Shown here: in pieces, positions 35,007 to 44,330 of the stretch
Numbering within the stretch: the stretch's first letter is position 1
Layout: every line of letters begins with the position of its first letter
DNA from: Candidatus Caccoplasma merdipullorum
GTDB lineage: Bacteria; Bacteroidota; Bacteroidia; Bacteroidales; G3-4614
Direction: 5' to 3'
Assembly: GCA_017694415.1 (NCBI GenBank)
Contig: JADIMW010000068.1
Location: 1-61,565 of the forward strand
Length of the DNA stretch: 61,565 nucleotides
Translations under genes and position numbers: made by a program
The notes under the pieces: generated by a model
Seen by the model: only the letters and a program-made list of their open reading frames with translations
What the model was told of the DNA's origin: nothing
Databases searched by the model: none

Positions 35007-35711
35007 TTAGAGACCGGGGTTTATAACTTTGTTTTTGGGTATTGTTGCCTGAAATTCTTTTATGTATTCGGGTTGAAAGTATGCTACGTCCTGGAATGTT
35101 CCGCTCCTGAATGCGCGTTCGGACAGGGGCAGCATATTCGATGCCAGCGGTACTATATCGGGCAGGAACATGGCGTTGGGATGCTTTATCACGTTTTTGC
35201 ACTTTTCCGAACCGTCGCCGAAAAATACCACCTTGTGCTTTTCGAGAATTTCTTTGAAACTTTCTTCGCCGATTATATATGCGCCCAATGGGAGTATTTC
35301 GTTTAACGCCCTGTCATATATTGAGGTATATACTTCCATGCGTCGGGCATCTATCATGGGACACAGCAACGCTTCTTCGGGTACGGTATCGTCGAACATT
35401 ACGCCGACGGTCATCAGTTCGGTTGTGGTTACGGATATTAACGGTATCTCCATCCCGAAACAGAGCCCTTTTGCCATCGATACGCCGATTCGCAAGCCCG
35501 TGTATGACCCCGGGCCTGAACTTACGGCTACAGCTTCGGGGGTTATATGGTTGTCTTTAAGGAACTGCATCAAGTCCTTAACGTATCCGCCCAACAGCGA
35601 TGCATGGGACGGCCCTTCGTAACTGACTTTTTGCAGGGCTACCGTTCCGTCTATCGTTACGGCTGCCGAACAGACCTTTGTCGAGGTTTCTATATTTATT
35701 ATGCAAGGCAT
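35007..35711 (-). CDS. tsaB: tRNA threonylcarbamoyladenosine synthesis protein TsaB
   Basis: I start it at 35711 (MPCIINIETSTK), since family members begin directly with this beta strand; the track adds 45 doubtful residues. 234 residues with the ASKHA signatures IETSTKVCSAAV and SSGPGSYTGLRIGVSMAKGL. TsaB pairs with TsaD in making t6A37 of ANN-decoding tRNAs. First gene of a four-gene minus-strand run; a consensus promoter lies about 105 nt upstream. Confidence 0.95.
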   Translation of the reverse strand: MPCIINIETSTKVCSAAVTIDGTVALQKVSYEGPSHASLLGGYVKDLMQFLKDNHITPEAVAVSSGPGSYTGLRIGVSMAKGLCFGMEIPLISVTTTELMTVGVMFDDTVPEEALLCPMIDARRMEVYTSIYDRALNEILPLGAYIIGEESFKEILEKHKVVFFGDGSEKCKNVIKHPNAMFLPDIVPLASNMLPLSERAFRSGTFQDVAYFQPEYIKEFQATIPKNKVINPGL

Positions 35712-35815
35712 CTTCTTTTTCTGTTTTTTTATTCTGCGGAAAACCTGTTTTACTCTTATTCGGCTATCGCGACACGGTATAGGTGGGTTTCCGCATAGTA
35801 TGTTACAACCTTTTA

Positions 35816-35847
35816 CAAAGATAGTGCATGAATGATGTATAAACAAA
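35816..35847 (-). promoter_or_regulatory. Promoter of the tsaB-DUF4290-murA-rimM run
   Basis: On the minus strand TTTG (35847-35844), 20 nt, then TATCTTTG (35823-35816). Good match to the Bacteroidota consensus. Confidence 0.7.
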
Positions 35848-35974
35848 TTTTTTATTGTTTTACGCGGTCTTGTGCGATGTGTTGTTAAACAGTTTTCCGA
35901 TTATTGCAGGTGTTGTAGGTGCAAGTCTTGTAATTGGCGGATTTTTATGGCGGAATAAAAAGGATAAAATATAT

Positions 35975-35982
35975 TATCTTTG
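35975..35982 (+). promoter_or_regulatory. -7 box upstream of yicC
   Basis: TATCTTTG followed by C, 26 nt before the chosen yicC ATG. The position rules out the longer ORF-track start at 35934, which would lie upstream of it. Confidence 0.5.
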
Positions 35983-36008
35983 CTTTTGGAATTTTTCAAC
36001 GGATTATT

Positions 36009-36881
36009 ATGATATATTCAATGACAGGTTACGGGAAGGCTTCGGTAAAACTCCCGTCGCGTGATATTACAATTGAGATTAAATCGCTAAACAGTAAACA
36101 GCTCGATTTGTACACAAGGATTCCTTCGGCTTACTCCGGCATGGAGGGGCGCATCAGAAACGAAATTTCCAAATCGCTCGAACGGGGAAAAATCGACCTG
36201 ACTATATCGATAGAGAATCAGAAAGGAGATAAAACTCCGACTATAAACCGTACCGTAATAAAGGGGTACAAGACACAGATTGAGAATGCGGCTGCGGAAC
36301 TGGGCATAAATACGCCTGCCGACTGGTTTCCTCTGCTTCTGAAACTTCCTGATGCGATAATTTCGGAGACTCCTGTTGTAGATGAAGATGAGGAGAGCGC
36401 CATAATGAAAGGTTTGCAGGAGGCTCTTGAACATATTAACGCTTTCAGGAAACAGGAGGGCGAAATGTTGCAGAGGTTGTTTGCTCAAAAGATTGACAAT
36501 ATTGCAGCTTTACTTAAAGAGGTGGAGCCGTATGAAAAGGAGAGGATTGAAAAGACCCGGACTCGTATTATGGAGGGGCTGGAAAAGTTGCGTGGTGCTG
36601 AATACGACAAGAACCGGTTGGAGCAGGAAATAATCTATTATATAGAGAAACTGGATATAAATGAAGAGAAACACCGTCTGGACAATCATTTGAAATATTT
36701 CATGGAGACGATGGACGGTAAACAGGGTCAGGGCAAGAAACTTGGCTTTATTGCGCAGGAAATGGGGCGCGAGATAAATACGCTCGGTTCTAAAGCCAAC
36801 CATGCCGAAATGCAACGTATAGTGGTAAGGATGAAGGATGAGCTGGAACAGATTAAGGAGCAAATACTAAATGCGCTTTGA
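36009..36881 (+). CDS. yicC: YicC-family endoribonuclease
   Basis: The start at 36009 gives MIYSMTGYGKA, the family's usual N-terminus (290 residues). YicC_N and DUF1732 features: EIKSLNSKQLDLYTRIP at the front, HRLDNHLKYFMETMDGKQGQ and KLGFIAQEMGREINTLGSKA at the end. E. coli YicC is an RNase acting on small RNA. It is followed by gmk after 2 nt, a pairing common across bacteria. Confidence 0.93.
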   Translation: MIYSMTGYGKASVKLPSRDITIEIKSLNSKQLDLYTRIPSAYSGMEGRIRNEISKSLERGKIDLTISIENQKGDKTPTINRTVIKGYKTQIENAAAELGINTPADWFPLLLKLPDAIISETPVVDEDEESAIMKGLQEALEHINAFRKQEGEMLQRLFAQKIDNIAALLKEVEPYEKERIEKTRTRIMEGLEKLRGAEYDKNRLEQEIIYYIEKLDINEEKHRLDNHLKYFMETMDGKQGQGKKLGFIAQEMGREINTLGSKANHAEMQRIVVRMKDELEQIKEQILNAL

Positions 36882-36883
36882 CA

Positions 36884-37453
36884 ATGGGAAAGGGTAAGTT
36901 AATAATATTTTCCGCCCCATCGGGTTCGGGGAAATCGACTATCGTAAATTATTTGCTGGGGTGCGGCCTTAATCTTGCTTTTTCCGTTTCGGCCACTTCG
37001 AGAGCTCCGAGGGGCAGCGAGGTAAACGGCAGGGAGTATTATTTTCTGTCGCCTGACGAATTCAGGAAGAGAATCGCAAATGATGAATTTCTTGAATACG
37101 AGGAGGTATATAAGGATAATTTTTACGGCACTTTGAAAAGTGAAGTGGAACGTTTGAGAAACGACGGGAAGAATGTGGTTTTCGATATTGATGTGGCCGG
37201 TGGTGTTAATTTGAAAAACGTGTTCGGCAATGATGCATTGTCGGTTTTCATAATGCCTCCGAGCATAGAGGCTCTGAGAACGCGTCTTATCGGCAGGAAT
37301 ACCGATTCGGCTGAAACTATTGAGAAACGTCTTGCAAAGGCTGAATTTGAGATTTCGTATGCTCCTAAATTCGACAAGGTGATTTTGAATGATAATCTGG
37401 AGATTGCAAAGGCCGAAACGCTGAATGCCATAACTGAGTTTTTGGATAAATAA
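36884..37453 (+). CDS. gmk: Guanylate kinase
   Basis: I prefer the ATG at 36884 over the TTG at 36878; it gives MGKGKLIIFSAPSGSGKST with the P-loop. Other family motifs: SATSRAPRGSEVNGREYYF, EVYKDNFYGTLKSEVE, VVFDIDVAGG, and the lid RNTDSAETIEKRL. It phosphorylates GMP to GDP. It sits 2 nt after yicC and its TAA overlaps the nadD ATG (TAATG). Confidence 0.96.
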   Translation: MGKGKLIIFSAPSGSGKSTIVNYLLGCGLNLAFSVSATSRAPRGSEVNGREYYFLSPDEFRKRIANDEFLEYEEVYKDNFYGTLKSEVERLRNDGKNVVFDIDVAGGVNLKNVFGNDALSVFIMPPSIEALRTRLIGRNTDSAETIEKRLAKAEFEISYAPKFDKVILNDNLEIAKAETLNAITEFLDK

Positions 37454-38025
37454 TGAATATAGGGATTTTTTCCGGTTCTTTCGACCCGATTCATGTCGGG
37501 CACATGATAATTGCCGAGCATATATGCGAATTTGCCGGAATGGACGAGATATGGTTTTCGGTATCTCCTCGGAATCCTCTTAAATCGGCTGAAGGGTTAT
37601 CGGATATAAAGCATCGCGTGGCAATGCTTAAAATGGCCATAGGGAACGATACCCGCATGAAATATTGCGACGTTGAGACAAAACTTCCGGTTCCGTCATA
37701 TACAGCCGATATGCTGGATGTTTTGAAAGCGGAATATCCGCAACATTCTTTTTCGCTGATTATCGGCGGAGACAACTGGAACATATTCGACAAATGGTAC
37801 AGGCACGAGTATATTGCAGAGAACTTCGGGCTTCTTGTTTTCCCGCGTCCGGGATGTAAAACAAACACTATTCCGGAAAACGGAAAGGTTACTTTTTGCG
37901 ATGCTCCCGAAATGGAAATATCTTCGACTTATATCAGGAAATACGCTGGAATGGGCAGGAGATTGAACTATTGTGTTCCGCCGGGTGTAATGGACTATAT
38001 TATTGATAACGGATTATACAGATAG
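37453..38025 (+). CDS. nadD: Nicotinate-nucleotide adenylyltransferase
   Basis: 190 residues. The nucleotidyltransferase signature GSFDPIHVGHMIIAE and the distal ISSTYIRKY motif are intact, with IIGGDNWNIFDKWY between. It forms NaAD from nicotinate mononucleotide and ATP in NAD synthesis. It overlaps gmk by one base, so it is in the same operon. Confidence 0.95.
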   Translation: MNIGIFSGSFDPIHVGHMIIAEHICEFAGMDEIWFSVSPRNPLKSAEGLSDIKHRVAMLKMAIGNDTRMKYCDVETKLPVPSYTADMLDVLKAEYPQHSFSLIIGGDNWNIFDKWYRHEYIAENFGLLVFPRPGCKTNTIPENGKVTFCDAPEMEISSTYIRKYAGMGRRLNYCVPPGVMDYIIDNGLYR

Positions 38026-38028
38026 GAT

Positions 38029-38664
38029 ATGGACGGTTATGTTTATGGTAAGAATAGCGTGGAATTTGTAACGGTCGGTGCGGAATTTTGCGCTTTTGTC
38101 GAAAGGGCGCGGAGCATGTCGAGGGATGAGTTTACCGACAAATTGACGAAACTGCTCCCGCTGCTGTATCTTAAGGCTTCGCTTATAACCCCGGAGGAGT
38201 ATTATGTCGATTATCCGGAAAGATTCGTAACTGAAGAGATTTATAATGATATAAGGTGTGCTATCGAGAATCTGCTCGGCATCCATGATGCATATCTGGA
38301 GGTCTTCGTTGAGGATATGCAGTACAGCGACACTCCGATAACGGCATTCATATCGGAAGATATTGCCGATATTTATCAGGATATAAAGGACTTCTTGTCG
38401 ATTTATCGCCTTGGGGACGATGATTTGTCGAGAGCGGCTCTTACCGAGTGCATTGAGAGTTTTAAAGAGTATTGGGGGCAAAAAATCGCTAACGTAATGC
38501 GGCCGCTGCATTCTCTTTGCTATTCGGAGAGTGATGATGATGAAAACTATGATGAAAGAAACGATACTGAAACTCTTTACCAGGAAGATGATGATGAAGA
38601 ATGTGATTGCGGAGACGGAAAACACGGACACGAATGTCATTGCCGACACGAACACGAGCGATAA
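38029..38664 (+). CDS. DUF5063 protein with a Cys/His-rich acidic tail
   Basis: 211 residues. The body (VEFVTVGAEFCAFVERARSM, LPLLYLKASLITPEEYY) fits DUF5063. The tail is strongly acidic (SESDDDENYDERN) and ends in a cluster of four Cys and five His (ECDCGDGKHGHECHCRHEHE), which could bind metal. Its last 134 bp overlap the next gene in another frame; GATGATGATGAA repeats make both frames low-complexity. It follows nadD by 3 nt. Function unknown. Confidence 0.82.
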   Translation: MDGYVYGKNSVEFVTVGAEFCAFVERARSMSRDEFTDKLTKLLPLLYLKASLITPEEYYVDYPERFVTEEIYNDIRCAIENLLGIHDAYLEVFVEDMQYSDTPITAFISEDIADIYQDIKDFLSIYRLGDDDLSRAALTECIESFKEYWGQKIANVMRPLHSLCYSESDDDENYDERNDTETLYQEDDDEECDCGDGKHGHECHCRHEHER

Positions 38665-39313
38665 AAAAACAACAAACGCTGAAGGAAAACCGGCAAACGA
38701 TAAAATAAAAATATCGAAAGAGGAGGTCGCAGCCTTGGAAACAGAGTGTTTTCCGGGACGGATAATCGTTGCACAGACTCCTGCGGATGTAAAAAAGGGT
38801 ATCGAATATCTTTCAATGTTCGATATGGTGGGTATTGATACCGAAAGCAAGCCGTCCTTTAAAAAAGGGAAAAGCAATAAAATATCGCTCTTGCAAATAG
38901 CGACCGACGAGTGCTGCATCCTTTTCAGGATAAATCTTACCGGCATTACTGACGAAATAAAGAACTTTTTCGAGAATAGAAGCATAATCAAGATAGGGGT
39001 TTCTCTGAAAGACGATTTTTTAATGCTGCATAAGGCGGCAACATTCTCGCCTTACGGATTCGTCGAGATTCAGGAACTGGTCGAAAAGTTCAATATCGGA
39101 GAGAAAAGCCTTCAAAAAATATATGCCATATTGTTCGACAAGAAAATATCCAAATCGCAACGATTATCCAATTGGGACGCGGAAATATTGAGCGATGCTC
39201 AAAAGCGCTATGCGGCTACCGATGCATGGGCATCGCTTAAAATATACAGGGCATTGTGCAACAAAGATATTACTGAGTGCTATCGAAGACGCGCCGAACT
39301 GACAAAAGAATAA
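38531..39313 (+). CDS. 3'-5' exonuclease (DEDD, RNase D-like)
   Basis: The exonuclease domain begins near residue 55 (EEVAALETECFPGRIIVAQ). DEDDy residues: D and E in GIDTESKPSFK, D in GVSLKDDFLMLHKA, and Y and D in RYAATDAWASLKIY. It likely trims RNA or DNA 3' ends. No ATG exists after the DUF5063 stop, so the start must lie inside that gene: 38531, or the MMMK at about 38588. The Met/Lys-rich leader comes from the acidic repeat of the upstream gene read in another frame. Its N-terminus is uncertain. Confidence 0.85.
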   Translation: MMMMKTMMKETILKLFTRKMMMKNVIAETENTDTNVIADTNTSDKKTTNAEGKPANDKIKISKEEVAALETECFPGRIIVAQTPADVKKGIEYLSMFDMVGIDTESKPSFKKGKSNKISLLQIATDECCILFRINLTGITDEIKNFFENRSIIKIGVSLKDDFLMLHKAATFSPYGFVEIQELVEKFNIGEKSLQKIYAILFDKKISKSQRLSNWDAEILSDAQKRYAATDAWASLKIYRALCNKDITECYRRRAELTKE

Positions 39314-39430
39314 AGTTTGTTTAACCGGTTACAGCATTATTGTGTCTCTTGTCGTCCAATTATTGTTTTCCGACAGGATTCTATTTATTATAAAGACTAC
39401 AGTCATATATTCAATAAAACCAAAAAATAG

Positions 39431-39438
39431 TATATTTG
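39431..39438 (+). promoter_or_regulatory. -7 box upstream of rfbA
   Basis: TATATTTG followed by CA, 82 nt before rfbA. A matching -33 TTTG at the right spacing is not seen. Confidence 0.45.
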
Positions 39439-39520
39439 CATTATCATACGGACAGGTATTCGGATAAATCCGACGGGGACTGACTTGTAACAAATTAATA
39501 ACTATTATTTTTGTACTATC

Positions 39521-40426
39521 ATGAAAGGTATCGTATTGGCCGGTGGAAGCGGCACAAGATTGTATCCTATTACAAAAGGCGTCAGCAAACAGTTGTTGCC
39601 AATCTACGACAAGCCGATGATATACTATCCGATATCGGTGCTGATGTTGGCCGGTATTCGTGAAATTCTGATTATCTCTACACCTGACGATTTGCCGGCT
39701 TTTAGAAGGTTACTGGGAGACGGTTCTAATTTTGGCGTCCGCTTCGAATATGCCGAACAGCCTTCGCCCGACGGTCTGGCTCAGGCGTTCATTATAGGCG
39801 ACAAGTTTATCGGCAATGATTCTGTCTGTCTTGTCCTCGGAGACAATATATTCCACGGGAACGGTCTGTCAAAGTTGCTTAAGGAGGCTGTAAGGAATGC
39901 CGAAGTGGACAAAAAAGCCACTGTGTTCGGCTATTGGGTGGATGACCCCGAAAGATATGGTGTGGCGGAATTCGATTCGAACGGAAACTGTCTTTCCATA
40001 GAGGAGAAACCTGAAAAGCCGAAATCGAATTATGCCGTAGTGGGGCTCTATTTTTACCCGAACAAGGTTGTGGATATTGCAAAAACCATAAAACCGTCTC
40101 CGAGAGGGGAACTGGAAATAACCACGGTAAACCAGACTTTCTTGTCGGAAGGGGAATTAAAGGTTCAGACTCTGGGTCGAGGATTTGCTTGGTTGGATAC
40201 GGGGACGCACGACTCTTTATCGGAAGCGTCGATATTCATTGAAGTAATAGAGAAACGTCAGGGATTGAAGATTGCATGTCTGGAGGGTATAGCATTCCGT
40301 AAAGGGTGGATTTCTGCCGATAAGATGCGCGAACTTGCAGCCCCGATGCTGAAAAACCAATACGGCAAGTATTTGCTTAAAGTAATAACCGAGGTAGAGA
40401 AAACCGGGGAAAGCAACTTGGAGTAA
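39521..40426 (+). CDS. rfbA: Glucose-1-phosphate thymidylyltransferase
   Basis: 301 residues. [20 protein letters not shown] is the nucleotide-binding signature; [30 protein letters not shown] and [14 protein letters not shown] complete it. It makes dTDP-glucose, the first step to dTDP-L-rhamnose. First of four genes, rfbACDB, together sufficient for the pathway. No glycosyltransferases follow, so the rhamnose is used by loci elsewhere. Confidence 0.97.
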   Translation: MKGIVLAGGSGTRLYPITKGVSKQLLPIYDKPMIYYPISVLMLAGIREILIISTPDDLPAFRRLLGDGSNFGVRFEYAEQPSPDGLAQAFIIGDKFIGNDSVCLVLGDNIFHGNGLSKLLKEAVRNAEVDKKATVFGYWVDDPERYGVAEFDSNGNCLSIEEKPEKPKSNYAVVGLYFYPNKVVDIAKTIKPSPRGELEITTVNQTFLSEGELKVQTLGRGFAWLDTGTHDSLSEASIFIEVIEKRQGLKIACLEGIAFRKGWISADKMRELAAPMLKNQYGKYLLKVITEVEKTGESNLE

Positions 40427-40427
40427 T

Positions 40428-41003
40428 ATGGAAATTATCGAAACCGAGATAAAGGGAGTTCTTGTTGTTAAACCGCGGATATTCCACGACAAGCGCGGAT
40501 ACTTTTTTGAATCGTTCTCGGAAAGGGAATTTTGCGAAAAAGTGATGCCGATAAAATTTGTTCAGGACAACGAGAGCATGTCGTCATACGGGGTAATACG
40601 CGGACTGCATTTCCAAAGGCCGCCGTTTACTCAAAGTAAATTAGTCAGATGTGTAAAAGGGGCAGTATTGGACGTTGTAGTGGATATACGCAAGGGGTCT
40701 CCTACGTTCGGCAAATATGTTGCAGTGGAACTTAACGAAGAGAATCATCTGCAATTTTTTATCCCGAGAGGTTTTGCGCACGGTTTTGCCGTATTGAGCG
40801 ATACTGCCATATTCCAATATAAATGCGACAACTATTATGCGCCTCAATCGGAGGGTGGTATTCTGTTGCAGGACAAAAGCCTCGGTATAGACTGGAGAAT
40901 ACCGCAGGAAAAAGCCATACTCAGCGACAAGGATATAACGAATCCTTTATTGGCGGATCTCGACAACCCGTTCGATATTAACGTGAATCTGTACTCGGAA
41001 TGA
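40428..41003 (+). CDS. rfbC: dTDP-4-dehydrorhamnose 3,5-epimerase
   Basis: 191 residues. Cupin-fold epimerase with catalytic His in IRGLHFQRPPFTQSKLVRC, then VVVDIRKGSPTFGKYVAVEL and FIPRGFAHGFAVLSD. It epimerises C3 and C5 of the 4-keto sugar. Starts 1 nt after rfbA ends and overlaps rfbD by 4 bp. Confidence 0.96.
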   Translation: MEIIETEIKGVLVVKPRIFHDKRGYFFESFSEREFCEKVMPIKFVQDNESMSSYGVIRGLHFQRPPFTQSKLVRCVKGAVLDVVVDIRKGSPTFGKYVAVELNEENHLQFFIPRGFAHGFAVLSDTAIFQYKCDNYYAPQSEGGILLQDKSLGIDWRIPQEKAILSDKDITNPLLADLDNPFDINVNLYSE

Positions 41004-41875
41004 ATGTATTGGTAACAGGGGCAAACGGACAATTGGGCAACGAAATGCGCATTGTCTCAGAAATGAGTAAGGATAATTACATCTTTACGGATGTAGCCGA
41101 ACTCGACATAACCGATACTGCCGCCGTAAGGAACTTCATTTGCGATAATGATATAAAAATAGTGGTAAATTGTGCGGCATATACAAATGTTGATAAAGCT
41201 GAAGACGACCGCGAATTTGCAGAATTGCTAAACGCTACGGCAGTGGGGAATATTGCGGCTGTCATGGCTGATAATGGAGGATGGCTGTTCCATGTTTCTA
41301 CCGATTATGTTTTTGGCGGGACAAGAAACAATACCCCGTGCAGGGAGAATGAACCGGCCAATCCTACGGGCGTTTACGGCGTTACGAAACTTCACGGGGA
41401 AGAGGCGGTCATCTCTTCGGGATGCAAATATGTAATAATCCGTACGGCATGGCTTTATAGCGAGTTCGGGAAGAATTTCCTGAAAACGATGCTTGCTTTT
41501 ACCGCTACCAAACCGCAACTGAAAGTCGTATTCGACCAAGTGGGAACGCCTACTTATGCATACGATTTGGCTTCCGCGATTTTCGATATTATCGAAAATC
41601 GCAAGTTTGAGGGGAAGGCGGGTATATACCACTATTCAAATGAAGGGGTCTGCTCGTGGTTCGATTTTACGAAAATGATTGCCGAATATGCGGGTAACGC
41701 CGGATGCGACATTCAGCCGTGCCACAGCAGTGAATTCCCGTCGAAAGTAGTGCGTCCGAGTTATTCTGTTCTCGACAAGACGAAAATAAAAGAAACCTTC
41801 GGCATAGCAATCCCTTATTGGGTCGATTCTTTAAAAAGATGCATGGCAAATATTAAAAACGGGGCTTCTCTGTAA
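41000..41875 (+). CDS. rfbD: dTDP-4-dehydrorhamnose reductase
   Basis: 291 residues. Short-chain dehydrogenase: GANGQLGNEMR nucleotide loop, NCAAYTNVDKAEDD, STDYVFGG, and the catalytic YGVTKLHGE. It reduces the 4-keto group to give dTDP-L-rhamnose. ATGA overlap with rfbC. Confidence 0.96.
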   Translation: MNVLVTGANGQLGNEMRIVSEMSKDNYIFTDVAELDITDTAAVRNFICDNDIKIVVNCAAYTNVDKAEDDREFAELLNATAVGNIAAVMADNGGWLFHVSTDYVFGGTRNNTPCRENEPANPTGVYGVTKLHGEEAVISSGCKYVIIRTAWLYSEFGKNFLKTMLAFTATKPQLKVVFDQVGTPTYAYDLASAIFDIIENRKFEGKAGIYHYSNEGVCSWFDFTKMIAEYAGNAGCDIQPCHSSEFPSKVVRPSYSVLDKTKIKETFGIAIPYWVDSLKRCMANIKNGASL

Positions 41876-41916
41876 CATTATATTTTTAATCACAGCAAAA
41901 ATTTCAATTCAATAAT

Positions 41917-43059
41917 ATGGAGTTTAAAAGGAATATAGTCATTACCGGTGGCGCCGGATTTATAGGCTCGCATGTAGTACGCCTTTTCGTAAATAAATAT
42001 CCCGATTACCGTATCATAAATCTGGACAAACTGACTTATGCAGGTAATCTTGCAAACCTGAAGGATATTGAAAAGAAGGACAACTATACATTCGTAAAAG
42101 CCGATATCTGCGACTTCGACTCTATAATGTCGCTTATGAAACAGTATAGTGTGGACGGCATAATTCATCTTGCGGCAGAGAGCCATGTGGACCGCTCGAT
42201 AAAAGACCCTTTTACTTTTGCCCGCACAAACGTAATGGGAACGCTGAGTTTGCTGCAAGCGGCCAAACTATATTGGGAATCTCTTCCTGAAAAATATGAA
42301 GGGAAACGCTTTTATCATATCTCAACCGACGAGGTTTACGGAGCTCTGGAACTAACCAACCCGGAAGGTGTAAAACCGCCGTTCTCGACAACGGCATCAT
42401 CGGCGGAACATCACCTTGCTTACGGTACTGAATTTTTCCGCGAAGATACGAAATACAATCCGCACAGTCCTTATTCGGCGTCGAAAGCAAGCAGCGACCA
42501 TTTTGTCCGCGCCTTTCACGATACGTACGGTATGCCGACAATAGTTACGAACTGCTCGAACAACTACGGGCCTTACCAGTTCCCCGAGAAACTGATTCCT
42601 CTGTTCATAAACAATATCAGGCATAAAAAACCTCTTCCGGTATATGGTAAGGGCGAAAATGTCCGCGACTGGCTCTTTGTGGAGGACCATGCCCGCGCCA
42701 TAGATTTGATATTCCACGAAGGCAAAGTTGCCGAGACTTACAATATCGGGGGATTTAACGAATGGAAAAACATAGATATTATAAAGGTGGTTATCAATAC
42801 CGTGGATAGGTTATTGGGGCGCAAAGAGGACGAAGACATGAACCTCATCACTTTCGTAACCGACCGCGCCGGCCACGATATGCGCTATGCCATAGATTCT
42901 TCCAAACTGCAAAAGGAATTGGGCTGGGAACCGAGTCTGCAGTTTGAGGAAGGAATCGAAAAGACCGTCCGCTGGTATCTCGATAATCAGGAGTGGATGG
43001 ACAACATCACTTCGGGCGAGTATGAAAAATACTACGACGACATGTATAAGAACAGATAA
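41917..43059 (+). CDS. rfbB: dTDP-glucose 4,6-dehydratase
   Basis: 380 residues. Extended SDR: GGAGFIGSHVVRLFVNKYPD, HLAAESHVDRSIKDP, STDEVYG, and YSASKASSDHFVRAF with the catalytic Tyr/Lys. It forms dTDP-4-keto-6-deoxyglucose. It is last in the operon, with a 41-nt gap, and is followed by a strong terminator. Confidence 0.97.
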   Translation: MEFKRNIVITGGAGFIGSHVVRLFVNKYPDYRIINLDKLTYAGNLANLKDIEKKDNYTFVKADICDFDSIMSLMKQYSVDGIIHLAAESHVDRSIKDPFTFARTNVMGTLSLLQAAKLYWESLPEKYEGKRFYHISTDEVYGALELTNPEGVKPPFSTTASSAEHHLAYGTEFFREDTKYNPHSPYSASKASSDHFVRAFHDTYGMPTIVTNCSNNYGPYQFPEKLIPLFINNIRHKKPLPVYGKGENVRDWLFVEDHARAIDLIFHEGKVAETYNIGGFNEWKNIDIIKVVINTVDRLLGRKEDEDMNLITFVTDRAGHDMRYAIDSSKLQKELGWEPSLQFEEGIEKTVRWYLDNQEWMDNITSGEYEKYYDDMYKNR

Positions 43060-43078
43060 CTGATATCTTTTCCATAAT

Positions 43079-43125
43079 AAGCGAGGAGGCGGGATTGTTG
43101 TACTTAGAATCCCGCCTCCTCGCTT
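43079..43125 (+). terminator. Strong bidirectional terminator after rfbB
   Basis: A perfect 18-bp stem AAGCGAGGAGGCGGGATT / AATCCCGCCTCCTCGCTT with an 11-nt loop. It separates rfbB from the convergent thioredoxin-fold lipoprotein gene. Confidence 0.88.
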
Positions 43126-43144
43126 GTTCGGGGAAAGGTGCTTG

Positions 43145-44311
43145 TCAGTTATTCAACAACTGATTCAGTTTTATATCTACCTCTTCAAGAGTTCCGTCGA
43201 AAACTATTATGGTACCGTCGGGGTTTATCAGGGTATAACTCGGTATAGAGTTTATTTGATACCGCAATGTTACATTACTGTCCCACCCTTTCAAATCGGC
43301 AAGATTGGTCCAATACATTCTGTTCTTTTTTATCGCTTTGACCCACTCGTCGGATATGGTATCTATTGATATGGAGAGCAGCTCTACTCCTCTACTGCCG
43401 TATTTTTTCGCCACAGACTTTAAGTCGTAAATTTCCACAACCGACGGAACTGACCACGATGCCCATACGTTTATAATCGAGAAGTTTCCTTTTCCGATAT
43501 ATTCGGACAAGTTGTGCATTTCACCGTCATTATTGTCAAGTAATTTTACATCTGGAATTTTTTGTCCTGCACTGATATTGTTGCGGCGTTTTAACGACTC
43601 GTCGATAGATGCTATCCCGTCCAACAAGAAAAATTCGTCCTTGGCATCGGACAATACCGTTTTCTTCTGCTCGTTCGACAATATATATCTGTTTTCAAGC
43701 AGTATATATCCGCCCAATACGTTATCGTTGTTTTTATCGACTACATCGACTATATATTCTGATTCGGCTTTTTCTATCGACTTGTACTGTTCAAGAAAAG
43801 AGTTCTCCTTCTCTTTTGTCATTTTTTGTAACGAATCTCTATATGTGGCGTGTAGTGCTGCTTTTTTTGAATCGAATTCGATTTTTTTCTGCCGATATTT
43901 ATTGAGTTCGTCATTCAGCGGAGTACCTGATACATACATTCCGCTGTCGCTAATTGTCGCTCCTATGCGTCCGTTCTCGAGTATGAACGGCCGGGGCACA
44001 TACGTCGGATGTACACCGCGCAACGGTATCAGGAATTTTATCTGCGGTTTGTCCTGTATGCCGGTAAATACGAACGTACTGTCGGATATAACCGTACTGT
44101 CGGCATATACCAACGTGTTGCCTTCCAGTCCTGCGAGGTATATCAGACTCCCTTCCATATCTGCTCCTGTTACCTTTCCGTATATCTCGAATTCCTGCTT
44201 GTCGCCGCGATTGCAGGCGACTGTCATGAATATCACGAGCATACAGGAAATTGTTTTCGCCATACCGGACATGATGTTCTTTTGCAATATCGTTTTTTTT
44301 TCTTTTGCCAT
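43145..44311 (-). CDS. DUF4369/TlpA-like lipoprotein with a redox-dead thioredoxin motif
   Basis: 388 residues; a start at 44272 (MSGMAKTIS) is equally possible. The lipoprotein signal ends VIFMTVACNRG. An N-terminal DUF4369 beta domain and a helical linker lead to an AhpC/TSA-TlpA thioredoxin fold (AGQKIPDVKLLDNNDGEM, FSIINVWASW, INSIPSYTLINPDGTI). The motif that should read WCxPC is WSVPS here, so both redox cysteines are serine. It cannot do disulfide chemistry in the normal way and may serve in binding or chaperoning at the periplasmic face. Confidence 0.88.
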   Translation of the reverse strand: MAKEKKTILQKNIMSGMAKTISCMLVIFMTVACNRGDKQEFEIYGKVTGADMEGSLIYLAGLEGNTLVYADSTVISDSTFVFTGIQDKPQIKFLIPLRGVHPTYVPRPFILENGRIGATISDSGMYVSGTPLNDELNKYRQKKIEFDSKKAALHATYRDSLQKMTKEKENSFLEQYKSIEKAESEYIVDVVDKNNDNVLGGYILLENRYILSNEQKKTVLSDAKDEFFLLDGIASIDESLKRRNNISAGQKIPDVKLLDNNDGEMHNLSEYIGKGNFSIINVWASWSVPSVVEIYDLKSVAKKYGSRGVELLSISIDTISDEWVKAIKKNRMYWTNLADLKGWDSNVTLRYQINSIPSYTLINPDGTIIVFDGTLEEVDIKLNQLLNN

Positions 44312-44330
44312 ACTCCGATATATCTTTTTC

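Noticed and set aside
38014-38991. 325-codon minus-strand ORF opposite DUF5063/exonuclease
   Set aside because: Long hydrophobic Ile/Phe/Val runs arise from reading the acidic GAT/GAA repeats backwards; not a credible membrane protein.
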